38,617 nt of DNA from Acetobacteraceae bacterium (GTDB lineage: Bacteria; Pseudomonadota; Alphaproteobacteria; Acetobacterales; Acetobacteraceae). The notes beneath the pieces are model-generated. The model ran no database searches. It had not been told where the DNA came from and worked only from the letters and a program-made list of their open reading frames with translations. Positions 1 through 10,671 of this stretch are shown here, one piece after another; position 1 is the first letter of the stretch; each line of letters begins with the position of its first letter. The stretch is from assembly GCA_027488195.1 (NCBI GenBank), contig JAIYCD010000138.1, positions 1-38,617 of the forward strand, given 5' to 3'. The translations under genes were made by a program, and so were the position numbers.

Positions 1-2
1 CC

Positions 3-1438
<1,436 letters not shown>

Positions 1439-1442
<4 letters not shown>

Positions 1443-1678
1443 CCCCGCGCAGTCCGGGAACCGCCCTGCTCGTTAGGGTCTGCGGGCTTGCGCTCGCTCG
1501 CGGTGCGCGTCGCATGCAGATCGAGGAACCGCTCGAAGTCGCGCGGGATGATGCGGAACTCTCGCCCCACATCGATGGCACGCAGCTCGCCCTGCTTGAT
1601 CCAGTGACGCCCGGTCGCCTCGCTGACCTGCGCGAGATCGGCCACCTCACGGACCGTCATGAATTTCCGTGTGAGCAT
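1439..1678 (-). CDS. Small excisionase-like helix-turn-helix protein
   Basis: A 79-residue protein with a single MerR/excisionase-type winged HTH (HTH_17): [25 protein letters not shown], then the wing IDVGREFRI and a short helix [10 protein letters not shown]. This family is found in phage excisionases and in small transcription factors; no integrase is adjacent, so a regulator is as likely as an excisionase. The first ATG (1678) has AGGGA four bases upstream; a second ATG lies six codons in. The tail after residue 60 is polar and probably disordered. A well-placed FNR-type promoter precedes it (see the 1741 site), which suggests oxygen-responsive expression. The role is inferred from fold only. 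Confidence 0.75.
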
Positions 1679-1712
1679 GCGGTCCCTGCTTCACTGCGTC
1701 TGAACGCGGTTG

Positions 1713-1754
1713 AGGATAGTGGAGCATCGTTGAAGCGACTTTGACAGGAATCAA
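1713..1754 (-). promoter_or_regulatory. Candidate FNR/FixK-dependent promoter for the HTH gene
   Basis: TTGACAGGAATCAA at 1741-1754 matches the FNR/FixK consensus TTGAT-N4-ATCAA at nine of ten defined bases. On the minus strand TATCCT at 1718-1713 is a good -10 element. The box centre (1747.5) is 32 bp from the centre of that hexamer, which puts the box at -41.5 relative to a start near 1706. That is exact class II activator geometry, with a leader of about 28 nt before the HTH gene's ATG. The box is symmetric and could also act rightward on the decayed usp gene, but no good -10 element sits at the matching place on that side (CAGTTT). Confidence 0.5.
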
Positions 1755-1893
1755 TGTCACCGGCCTGCGCTTGCCCCAGTTTGGCGCTGTTGGGTCCGCC
1801 CCGCCGCCGCCAAATGGCGGGACGGCACCCGACAAGACGGATCGCGCGGGCCGCAAGTCAGCGGATCTCTTCAACATGCCGGGAGACTGCTTC

Positions 1894-2677
1894 ATGACGC
1901 TCACAACCATCCTTTGCCAGGTCGAACCCGGGGAAGGCGCGATGCTGGATGCATCGGTCGCGACGCCGCTCGCCCTGGCCGAGGCCTTCGGCGCGCAGCT
2001 GACGGCGCTGGTCTCTCCCGTCGAGACGGAGCAGACCGTCGCCGCCGAGGAGCATGCCGCGGCTCTCCTCCGTGCCGCCGCCCTGCGCCGCGGTGTCTCC
2101 TGCGGGATCCGGGCGCGTAGCAGCTTCGCCTATGGTGTCTGAGATGTCTTCGCCGATCACCTGCGCGTCTCGGACCTTGGTGTGGTGGTCGCCCGTCCCG
2201 GCTGGGGAACGGGGCAGCGCCTCCTGCTCGGCGCCGCGATCTTCGACAGTGGCCGCCCCGTCCTGGTGGTGCCGCAGGAGCAACCGCTGGAGGCCACGCC
2301 CTCGCGCGTTGTGATCGCCTGGGACGCGACCCCGGCTTGCGTACGGGCCGTGCATGGGGCCTTGCCCTTCATCCGGCGCGCCGAGGAGACGCTGCTTGTC
2401 ACCGTGACGGACGACAAGGAATTGGGCGCCGGGCAATCGGGCATCGAGGCGACGCACCTGCTGGCGCGCCACGGCGCAACAGCCCGCTTCACCGCGCTGC
2501 GGCGCGCCGGCGATGGCGTGCTTGAGGCGATCCACGGCGCGGCGGGTGAGGCGCAGGGCGAAATGCTCGTGATGGGTGCCGTTCGCCATGCCCCCCCTGC
2601 GCAATATCGTCTTCGGCAGCGCCACGCAGGACCTGCTGGACCGAGGGCCCCGTCTCGCTACCCTCGTCGCGGCCTGA
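1894..2677 (+). pseudogene. Universal stress protein family gene, inactivated
   Basis: The reconstructed protein (about 260 residues) is a tandem Usp-type protein. It starts MTLTTILCQVEPGEGAML, has a mid-region RPVLVVPQ and VVIAWDATPA, and a C-terminal MLVMGAVRHAPLRN..FGSAT segment typical of the Usp nucleotide-binding end. Two lesions are visible. An in-frame TGA at 2140-2142 splits the gene (SFAYGV stop DVFADHLRVSDL), with homology continuing in the same frame on both sides. A frameshift in the C7 run at 2591-2597 moves the last 30 codons (LRNIVFGSATQDLLDRG) into another frame, ending at TGA 2675. The frameshift alone could be a homopolymer sequencing error; the nonsense codon is harder to explain that way. 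Usp proteins of this type usually belong to low-oxygen/stress regulons. Confidence 0.8.
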
Positions 2678-2716
2678 GAGCACCGGAGCAGGGATCCAGG
2701 AAGGGAGGATCCTCGC

Positions 2717-3392
2717 ATGGAAGCCAAGCATCTCATGACCACGGACGTGGTCACCATCACGCCCGAGACGCCCGTCCACGAAATCGCCAGCCTTCTGGCC
2801 AACCAGGGCATCTCGGCGGTGCCCGTGATCGCGGAGGATGGGCGTATGGTGGGGTTCGTGACGGAGGCTGACCTTGTCCGCCGGCTGGCTCGGGGGCGCC
2901 TGATGAGAAGCAGGGCTGGTTCACCACCCTGGTGACAGGACGGACCGGGCAGGAGGCGCAGCGCTAGGCGCGCCTCCATGGGGACCGCGCTGCGGCGATC
3001 ATGAAGACGGACCTCGTGACGGTGCGGGAGGACACGCCCGCCGATGCCATCGCTCATCTCATGGAAGAGCGGCGGGTGAAGCGCGTGCCGGTGCTGCGCG
3101 ACGGCCGCCTGGTCGGCATCGTCTGGCCATGGCGGCGCCGGTCATGCCCGAGGCCCGGGTGTCGGACGAGCAGATCCTGCGGCAGCTTCGCGCCGCCCTG
3201 CGCGAGCAAAGCTGGGCCGATGCCGATCTCATCTGTCCATCCGTGGCGGATGGTGTCGTCACCTATCACGGCTTCTGCCGCTCGCCCTCGGTTCCGATGG
3301 CGCTGCGCGTGCTCGCGGAGCGGCTGCCGGGTGTGAAGGGAGTGGAGGTGGAGCTTGTCGCCCCCCCGCGCTTCATGCTCGGCGTGCCCTGA
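2717..3392 (+). pseudogene. CBS-CBS-BON domain protein gene, inactivated
   Basis: Three reading frames together give one protein of about 225 residues. The first CBS domain is KHLMTTDVVTITPETPVHEIA to FVTEADLVRRLA. A linker follows (DEKQGWFTTLVTGRTGQEAQR). The second CBS domain is IMKTDLVTVREDTPADAIA to GRLVGIV, and a C-terminal BON domain follows (VSDEQILRQLRAAL to VKGVEVELV). Lesions: a frameshift in the G run near 2892-2896; an in-frame TAG at 2965-2967, where family members have an aromatic residue; and a deletion of roughly 20 bases near 3121-3126 that removes the expected SRADLLR end of the second CBS domain and shifts frame. CBS pairs bind adenosyl ligands and BON domains bind membranes. 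It follows the decayed usp gene, so the pair has probably decayed as one unit. Confidence 0.8.
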
Positions 3393-3405
3393 GGGGCGAA
3401 CCCGC

Positions 3406-4875
3406 TCACAACTGCTCCTCCAGGGGCAGGCGCCGCACAAGCCCCGCCAGCAGGCGGCGCCAGATTCCGGCACCCGGCTCGCGCGGGGCGCGCGCCGCGC
3501 CGTCCCGCCAGACCAGCTCGCTGCCCTCCAGCCTCACCTCCCAGCTCATGGCCGGGTCCGCGAGCCGCGCATGCTCGGCGGCGATCCCCTCGGCGATGCG
3601 AGCATCGCGCACGAAGGCGCCCATCTCGGTGTTGAGCGCCGCGGAGCGCGGATCGAGGTTGAAGGAACCGACGAAGCCCAGCCGCCCATCCACCGCGAAG
3701 GCCTTGGTGTGCAGCGCGGCACCGCGCGAGCCGAGCAGGCTTGGCTTGGGCTCGTGCCATTCGGGCTTCAGCTCGAACAGCGTGGCGCCCATTCGCAGCA
3801 GGGCCCGCCGGTACTTGGCATAGCCGCCATGCACCGCGACCACATCCGTCGCCGCCAGCGAATTGGTGATGATCGAGACACGCACGCCCCGCCGCAGCAG
3901 TTCGCCGATCAGCGCGAGGCCCGCCCGGCCTGGGACGAAATAGGGCGAGATCAGCAGCGCCTCGCGCTTGGCCAGGCGGAGCTCATCGGCGATCTCGGCC
4001 GCGATGCCGCCCGCGGCGCGTGCGGCCTTGCGGGCGCGCAGGCCGCGCTTCGCCTTCTCGGGCGGGTCGGCCACCACCTGGATGGCCTCGGTGGGCACGC
4101 GCGTCAGCCCGGGGCCCAGCAGCGCCAGCAGGGGTTGGCACGCGCCCGCCAGCAGCGCATCGGCGGCCGGGCGGTCATCAGCCCCGGCCAGGACGGCGCG
4201 CAGCGCGGGCAGGCCACCCGCACGCTCGGCGGTCGCGGCGGCGAGGCCGGCGGGGCGCGCCAGCGGGCTGCCCCAGTAGCGCTGGAAGACGCGCGTCGCC
4301 TGGTGTGCGGCGGGGCCGGCGATCAGCAGGTCGAGGTCGCGGAAGCGGATGCTGTCGCGCCCGGCCAGGCCAAAATAGGCATCGCCCAGGTTGCGCCCGC
4401 CCACCACGGCCAGCCGGCCATCGGCGATCCAGGACTTGTTGTGCATGCGCCGGTTGAGATGCCGCCCGCCAAAGGCGAGTTCCAGCAGGAAGCCGATCCG
4501 CCCGAAGCGGCGCCAACGCGTGCCGTTGAAGAGGCGCACCTCGATCAGCGGATGGGCGTCCAGCGCGGCCAGCGTGCGCTCGCGCCCCAGCGCATAGACG
4601 TCATCCAGCAGCAGCCGGACCGTGACGCCGCGATCGGCGGCCGAGAGCACCTCCTGCGCCAGCAGCTGCCCCGTCACGTCGCCGCGCCACATGTAGTACT
4701 GCAGGTCGAGGCTGCGGCCGGCGGCGCGGGCGCTGGCGGCGCGGAGCGCGAAGGCGGTGGCGGCCTCGGGCAGCAGGGCCACGCCGCTGGTGGCGGTCGG
4801 GACCTTGCCCAGCGCCTCGGCCACGTCGCGCTCGAGGCCGGTCAGGGCGCGGCGGATGGGGGGGCTGATCATCAT
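3406..4875 (-). CDS. Phospholipase D-family protein, ClsC-type cardiolipin synthase
   Basis: A 489-residue PLD-superfamily enzyme with two catalytic HKD motifs: HNKSWIADGRLAVVGGRN starting at His145 and HTKAFAVDGRLGFVGSFN starting at His389. The N-terminal LQYYMWRGDVTGQLL resembles the LQYYIW segment of ClsC/YmdC, which makes cardiolipin from phosphatidylglycerol and phosphatidylethanolamine. No strong transmembrane segment is seen, unlike ClsA, which fits ClsC. E. coli ClsC works with a partner (YmdB) that is not present here. It is divergent from the Bug-protein gene, with an 86-bp spacer. A second, ClsA-like synthase lies at 6845, so the region carries two different cardiolipin synthase types. 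Substrate is inferred from family. Confidence 0.85.
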   Translation of the reverse strand: MMISPPIRRALTGLERDVAEALGKVPTATSGVALLPEAATAFALRAASARAAGRSLDLQYYMWRGDVTGQLLAQEVLSAADRGVTVRLLLDDVYALGRERTLAALDAHPLIEVRLFNGTRWRRFGRIGFLLELAFGGRHLNRRMHNKSWIADGRLAVVGGRNLGDAYFGLAGRDSIRFRDLDLLIAGPAAHQATRVFQRYWGSPLARPAGLAAATAERAGGLPALRAVLAGADDRPAADALLAGACQPLLALLGPGLTRVPTEAIQVVADPPEKAKRGLRARKAARAAGGIAAEIADELRLAKREALLISPYFVPGRAGLALIGELLRRGVRVSIITNSLAATDVVAVHGGYAKYRRALLRMGATLFELKPEWHEPKPSLLGSRGAALHTKAFAVDGRLGFVGSFNLDPRSAALNTEMGAFVRDARIAEGIAAEHARLADPAMSWEVRLEGSELVWRDGAARAPREPGAGIWRRLLAGLVRRLPLEEQL

Positions 4876-4961
4876 CTCCTGCCCCGAACAAGGTCGGGCG
4901 GCGTGGGTTGCCGACGGCGACCGGGCGGGCGCAGCATGCCACGAACCAAGGGAGACATGCC

Positions 4962-5930
4962 ATGAAGCGACGCCACCTGCTCCAGGCCTTGCCGCTGCTG
5001 CCGGCCGGCACCGCCCTCGCGCAGTCCGAATGGCCCACGCGCGCCGTCACCATCCTCGTCCCCTTCGCGCCGGGCTCCTCCTCCGACATCATCGCTCGCG
5101 CCATGGCGCAATCCATGCAGGCCGCGACCGGCCGCGCGGTCACGGTGGAAAACCGCCCGGGTGCCACGGGCGAAGTCGGCGCGCGGCAGGTGATCCGCGC
5201 CGCACCCGATGGCTATACGCTGATGCATGCGCCGATCAGCACCTGGGCGATCAATGTCGCGCTGCGCCCGAACCTTGGCTACGACCCTGTGACGCAACTC
5301 ACGCGCATCATGCAGACGGTGCGCACGCCCAATGTGCTGGTGACCAATGCCACAGCACTCCCCGCCACGGACCTTGCCGGCGTGCTGGCCTGGCTGCGCG
5401 CGCCGGGGCGCAATGCCAGCTACTCCACCAGCGGCGCCGGCTCTTCCGATCACCTCACGATGGAGATGTTCCGCCAGGCGACAGGCACGGACATCACCCA
5501 TATCCCCTTCCAGGGCGGGGCACCGGCGACGACGGCGCTGCTGCAGGGCACGGTGCAGCTCTCCTTCCAGAATCTCGGCTCGATCATGCCGCATATCGCC
5601 GAGGGGCGCGTCAGGCCCATCCTCATCACCTCCGAGGTGCCGAGCCCGCTGCTGCCCCAGGTGCCGACCGGGGCGGAGCTCGGACTCCAGGATTTCGTGG
5701 TGTACTCCTGGCAGGGCTTCGGCGGGCCGCCGGGCATGGCGGCACCGCTGGTGGAGCGTGTGCACGCGGTGGCTGCGGCCGCGCTGCGGGCACCCACTGT
5801 CGCGGCGCGCCTTGCCGAACTCGGCTTCGAGATCGTGGCGAGCACGCCCGAGCAATTCGCGGCCTTCCAGCAGGGCGAGATCGCCCGCTGGCAGCGCGTC
5901 GTGCGGGCCGGCCGCATCACGGTGGATTGA
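4962..5930 (+). CDS. Tripartite tricarboxylate transporter (Bug/TctC) substrate-binding protein
   Basis: A 322-residue periplasmic solute-binding protein. The signal peptide MKRRHLLQALPLLPAGTALA ends before QSEWP and has twin arginines, so Tat export is possible. The Bug signature follows: WPTRAVTILVPFAPGSSSDIIAR, VENRPGATGEVGARQV, and DGYTLMHAPIS. The ATG at 4962 is preceded by GGGAGA and gives a complete signal peptide; upstream in-frame starts would spoil it. Bug proteins bind carboxylates and are often not linked to TctA/TctB membrane genes; none are seen here. The next gene is a PEP-mutase-family enzyme 50 bp downstream, so the ligand may be a carboxylic acid used by that enzyme (inference). 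Confidence 0.92.
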   Translation: MKRRHLLQALPLLPAGTALAQSEWPTRAVTILVPFAPGSSSDIIARAMAQSMQAATGRAVTVENRPGATGEVGARQVIRAAPDGYTLMHAPISTWAINVALRPNLGYDPVTQLTRIMQTVRTPNVLVTNATALPATDLAGVLAWLRAPGRNASYSTSGAGSSDHLTMEMFRQATGTDITHIPFQGGAPATTALLQGTVQLSFQNLGSIMPHIAEGRVRPILITSEVPSPLLPQVPTGAELGLQDFVVYSWQGFGGPPGMAAPLVERVHAVAAAALRAPTVAARLAELGFEIVASTPEQFAAFQQGEIARWQRVVRAGRITVD

Positions 5931-5980
5931 CGGAAGCGGGCAGGGGCCTAGCCTTCGGCGGAATGAAGCCGAGGAATGCC

Positions 5981-6838
5981 ATGACCCCGCCTGACCGCCT
6001 TCGTGCCCTTCTCGCCGAACCGGGCTTCCTGACCATGCCCGCCGTCTGGGACGGGCTGAGCGCCAAGCTCGCCGCCGAGGCCGGCTACAGGACGGCCTTC
6101 CTCTCCGGCTCCTGCGTGGCGGCAAGCCGGCTGGGCGGCCCCGATCTCGACCTGATCTCCTTCGGCGAGATGTTCGACAGCTTCAACATGGTCCACGGCG
6201 CAGCCCCCGAGACGCTGATCCTGGCCGATGGCGATCATGGCTACGGAAATCCGCTCAACGTGCAGCGCACGGTCCGCGCCTATGGCCGGGCAGGGGCTGC
6301 GGCCATCCTGATCGAGGACAAGATCACGCCGCGCCAGCTCACCTCCAGCGGCAAGCCCTGCCTGCCGCGCGAGGAAGCGCGCATGAAGATCCGCGCCGCC
6401 GTCCAGGCCGCGAAGGAGAGCGGCATCCTCATCCTCGCCCGCACCGATTGCCGCCCGACGCAGGGCATCGACGAGGCGGTGGCGCGGATCGAGATGTATG
6501 TGGAGGAGGGGGCGGACATCCTCTTCCTCGACAGCCCGGCCGATGACGAGGAGTTCCGCCGCGCGGTGGCGGCGGCGCAGGGCCGCCCCTCCTTCGCCGT
6601 GCTCTCCCCCGGGCCGGGACGCCGCATCCCCACGCGGCCGGAGGCCGAGGCGCTGGGGCTGAAGATCGGCACCTATCCGACGGCGATGCTCTCGCCCGCC
6701 ATCGCGGGCATGCAGGCCGGTCTGGCCGCGCTGTTGGCGGGTGGCGCGGAGAGCGACATGGCGCTGACGCCGGCCGCGCTCCGCACCACGCTCGGCTATC
6801 CGGATTATGACGTGCAGGGAAAGCCCTTCCTCGTCTAG
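5981..6838 (+). CDS. Isocitrate lyase/PEP mutase-family enzyme
   Basis: A 285-residue TIM-barrel protein of the phosphoenolpyruvate mutase/isocitrate lyase superfamily. Features are MPAVWDGLSAKLAAEAGY, LADGDHGYGNPLNVQRTV (substrate and metal-binding acids) and ILIEDKITPRQ, then ILILARTDCRPTQGIDEAV. The lyase members carry a KKCGH-like loop with a catalytic Cys after the IED segment; here the sequence is TPRQLTSSGKPCL, with no Cys in that position. This favours an oxaloacetate-decarboxylase-like or other non-lyase activity over 2-methylisocitrate lyase. Start chosen at ATG 5981, with GAGG six bases upstream; an in-frame ATG at 5963 would add six residues. It lies six bases upstream of cls and probably shares its transcript. 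Confidence 0.85.
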   Translation: MTPPDRLRALLAEPGFLTMPAVWDGLSAKLAAEAGYRTAFLSGSCVAASRLGGPDLDLISFGEMFDSFNMVHGAAPETLILADGDHGYGNPLNVQRTVRAYGRAGAAAILIEDKITPRQLTSSGKPCLPREEARMKIRAAVQAAKESGILILARTDCRPTQGIDEAVARIEMYVEEGADILFLDSPADDEEFRRAVAAAQGRPSFAVLSPGPGRRIPTRPEAEALGLKIGTYPTAMLSPAIAGMQAGLAALLAGGAESDMALTPAALRTTLGYPDYDVQGKPFLV

Positions 6839-6844
6839 CCGCCG

Positions 6845-8257
<1,413 letters not shown>

Positions 8258-8343
8258 CGCCACTTGCCGGTTGCGAGGCAGGCTGCGAGCCATGCCCCTG
8301 GCATGGGCCTTGCGGGACACCGGCATCCTCCCTGGAGCCGGCC

Positions 8344-9216
8344 ATACCCTTCGACCCTGTCCCCAGCCCGTCCTCGGCGCCGACCCGGCCGCTGGCGGTG
8401 CTCTACGTGCTCTCCTCCTTCCCGGTGCTGTCCGAGACCTTCGTCAGCAATGAAATCCGCGCCATGCGGGCGCTCGGCCACAAGGTCGTGCCGCTGACCA
8501 TCCGCGACCACCAGGGCCCCTGCCAGCCGGAGGACGAGGCGATGAAGCCCGGCATCCAGCGCCTGGAGGACCTGCCGCGTGTGACGGCCATGCTGCGCGC
8601 CGTGATGGGCCCGGCCCGGCTGCGTTCGGCGCTCGCCTTCATCCGGGCCCAGCAGGGCCTGCCGCGCCGCTCCCTGCTGCTGGGCGCCGCCCGCGTGGCG
8701 CTGGCCGCGCGCCGGCATGGCTGCACCCATGTCCACGCGCATTTCGCCCATGCCGCGGCCGCAACCGCCATCGCCGGCGCCCGCCTCGCCGGCATCACCG
8801 TCTCCTTCATCGGGCATGGCTTCGAGGTCTATGGCACGCCCTGCGACCTGCCACTGAAGCTCGCCAGCGCCGATCTCGCCATCGCCACCTGCGCCGACAT
8901 GCGCGACGACATGCTGGCCATGGCGCCGGGGGCGCGCGTGGTGGTGGTGCCCTGCGGCATCGACCCCGCCCGATTCCGTCCGCGCTCCGGCCCCTCCAAT
9001 GGCCGCCTTCTCGCCATCGGCCGCCTTGCGCCGCAAAAGGGGCCATGACCTGCTGCTGGACCGCTCGCGGCCTTGCCCCCGGCCGAGCGACCCTGCATCG
9101 GCGCGGTGGGCGAGGGCGCGCTGCGCCCCGCGCTGGAAGCCCGCATCGAGAGCCTTGGCCTGCTCCCCTGGATGCGGGGCTGCGGCGGGATCTCGCCGCC
9201 CTCGGCCTCGGCCTGA
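8344..9216 (+). pseudogene. Group-1 glycosyltransferase, broken and 3' truncated
   Basis: Frame from LAVLYVLSSFPVLSETFVSNEI through THVHAHFAHAAA, FIGHGFEVY and VVVPCGIDPARF to GRLLAIGRLAPQKG is the N-terminal half and linker of a GT4-family exopolysaccharide or lipopolysaccharide glycosyltransferase. An extra G in the run near 9039 ends the frame at 9048. A compensating base loss near 9060 restores it (LAALPPAERPCIGAVGEGALRPALEARIESLGL), after which homology stops around 9165 and the frame ends at TGA 9214. The C-terminal nucleotide-sugar domain is missing. The natural start seems lost: the likely initiator position at 8344 reads ATA, and the first start codon in frame is GTG 8398, inside the first conserved strand. 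Confidence 0.75.
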
Positions 9217-9402
9217 CCGAGCTGGGGGAGGGCCAGCTGCGCTCGCCGCTGCGCGCCGCCGGGATCCTCGCACGCACGCGGGCGCGTCTGCCGCATTACC
9301 ATTTCGGCTCGCCCAGCTCGAAGCTTGCCAGCCTGGCGGCGGCGACGGGGGTGCGGCGTTTCGTCTCCACCGATCATGGCTCGGGCTCCCGCGCCTTCGC
9401 TT
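9168..9402 (+). pseudogene. Fragment of a second glycosyltransferase
   Basis: In a different frame from the preceding fragment the DNA encodes LRRDLAALGLGLTELGEGQL, then RARLPHYHFGSPSSKLASLA and GVRRFVSTDHGS. HFHFGSPSSKLASLA...RRFVSTDHGS is characteristic of the N-terminal domain of another GT4-family glycosyltransferase (recalled family pattern). Homology ends where the minus-strand gene begins. It looks like the middle of an N-terminal domain left after deletion on the left and replacement or insertion on the right. It carries no start of its own and cannot be functional. Confidence 0.6.
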
Positions 9403-10206
9403 CCCGCTCGGCGCGCTCGGCTTTGGTGGGCCGGCGCGCCCGGTCGCGCAGCCGTTGCTTCTCCCGCTCCATCGCGAGGCGCTCGGGCGAGCGGGGCACA
9501 TCTCTCGACCGCTTTCTTTCACCGGCCCGCTTTGTGTCACCCGCCTCATCCCGAGCGCGCATCCGCTCCCGCTCGCGCTTCCGGTGCGCGATGGCCCAGT
9601 CCTCGGCGAGGGGGATATCGAGCGTGTCCGCCAGGACGATCCGCAGTGCGGTGGTCCGGCCGATTGCCGTGGCGCTCGGGTCGCAGGCCATGCGGGCGGC
9701 AGCCTCTCTTGTGGCGAGCGCACGCGCGCGCCGAACCGGAGGCATCGCGAGGATTTCGGCCATAGGCCTGCCAGCATCCCTTCGCGCGCGCCAAGCGGCG
9801 TCACTAGCGTGAGCGCTCGGGCGGGAGCGCGCGACGTCGGATCTGGCAGTCACGCGCTGCCTCTCCCATTCCACCGGAAACGGCTCCATCAGCCCCGGCA
9901 GCGTCGTCCCCTCAGGCTGCCGCCCGTCCAGGATCGACTCGACGATATCCGGCGCCAGCAGGGTCAGGCGCAGCAGCCGCGAAACGCTGCATGAGTTGAT
10001 GTCCTCGGCAGCGGCCAGGTCGTTTGTGGTGGTGTAGCGGCCGGCCTCCATCATCCGTCGCCACCGGAACGTCCGGGCCAGTGCCTTCACCAGCGTGGTA
10101 TCCGCAGCCGAGGCGCCGCGGAGCGCCATTCCACCCGGAGTCAGTGCCAGCTTCCGCCCCCCCCCCGCTGCCTCCGGACCGCCAGAGGCACCCGCACGGT
10201 CAGCAT
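9374..10206 (-). pseudogene. Recombinase-associated mobile-element protein, frameshifted, with a foreign tail
   Basis: Reading leftward, MLTVRVPLAVRRQRGG (from ATG 10206), then after a frameshift RKLALTPGG and TLVKALARTFRWRRMMEAGRY, AAEDINSCSVSRLLRLTLLAP and VESILDGRQPEGTTLPGLM, ending PFPVEWERQ. This resembles a small HTH protein commonly found beside resolvase/recombinase genes in alphaproteobacterial mobile elements. The frames meet at a run of ten C (10157-10166); eight or eleven bases would restore the frame. Family members normally end near the EW..Q motif, but this frame runs on about 150 residues into an Arg/Glu-rich tail of unknown origin. That tail overlaps the glycosyltransferase fragment. 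The intact downstream frame starts at ATG 10129 (251 residues). The family assignment is from memory and moderate. Confidence 0.55.
10157..10166. repeat. Poly-C(10) tract at the frameshift of the mobile-element gene
   Basis: A run of ten C on the plus strand (G on the coding strand) falls exactly where the coding frame of the 9374-10206 gene shifts. Slippage or a miscounted homopolymer could switch the gene between frames. Confidence 0.8.
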
Positions 10207-10546
10207 CTGCGCCGTTTCGATCTGCTGCGCACCTCGCCGGTTATGCGATGTGCCTCGACACCCGAATCGTTTCAAAACTTTTGCATTGAGTCGCGGCGAG
10301 GGGTGAGGGAACACGCATAAGCGTTCGGGGGTGCCCCCAAGGGCGGAATGGGGAACGGGGTGATGGCACCGCTGGCTGTCCCGCCCCCGCCCGGCCGGCC
10401 CACGCCACGACGCTGCCCGAATAGCCGCAAGGAATCAGAGAAGGGGCTACCTGCCAACCGAAGGCGAGCAAGCGGTCACTCGACAGAGGGGTCGCCGCAT
10501 CAAAACTTCGGAATGTATTGATTTCGACCGACAAGCTTTAGGTTGA
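10207..10546. other. Gene-free stretch beside tRNA-Asn
   Basis: About 340 bases between the mobile-element remnant and tRNA-Asn. A minus-strand open frame (10241-10534) exists but has no recognisable domain and looks like chance or remnant sequence. Base composition dips toward AT just before the tRNA 3' end (GAATGTATTGATTTCG). I see no integrase gene and no second copy of the tRNA 3' end in this stretch. Confidence 0.6.
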
Positions 10547-10621
10547 TGGCTCCGGCGGTAGGATTCGAACCTACGACCAACGGATTAACAGTCCGCTGCG
10601 CTACCGCTGCGCCACGCCGGA
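10547..10621 (-). tRNA. tRNA-Asn (anticodon GTT)
   Basis: Reverse complement starts TCCGGCGTGGCGCAGC and ends CCGCCGGAGCCA, with the CCA encoded. The acceptor stem TCCGGCG pairs with CGCCGGA. The anticodon loop CTGTTAA places GTT at 10589-10587, and the T-loop reads GGTTCGAATCC. The 75-nt length is normal. Its 3' end faces the glycosyltransferase and mobile-element debris. Confidence 0.95.
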
Positions 10622-10671
10622 TCACCATGTGCGGGGAACTAGCAGGGCATGCGCGGGAGCGCAACCGCCCC

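Noticed and set aside
2140-2142. TGA inside the usp gene as a selenocysteine codon
   Set aside because: Usp proteins have no selenocysteine members and the gene also carries a frameshift, so decay is simpler.
10241-10534. Minus-strand open frame of 97 codons next to tRNA-Asn
   Set aside because: No domain, no ribosome-binding site and biased composition; treated as gene-free DNA.
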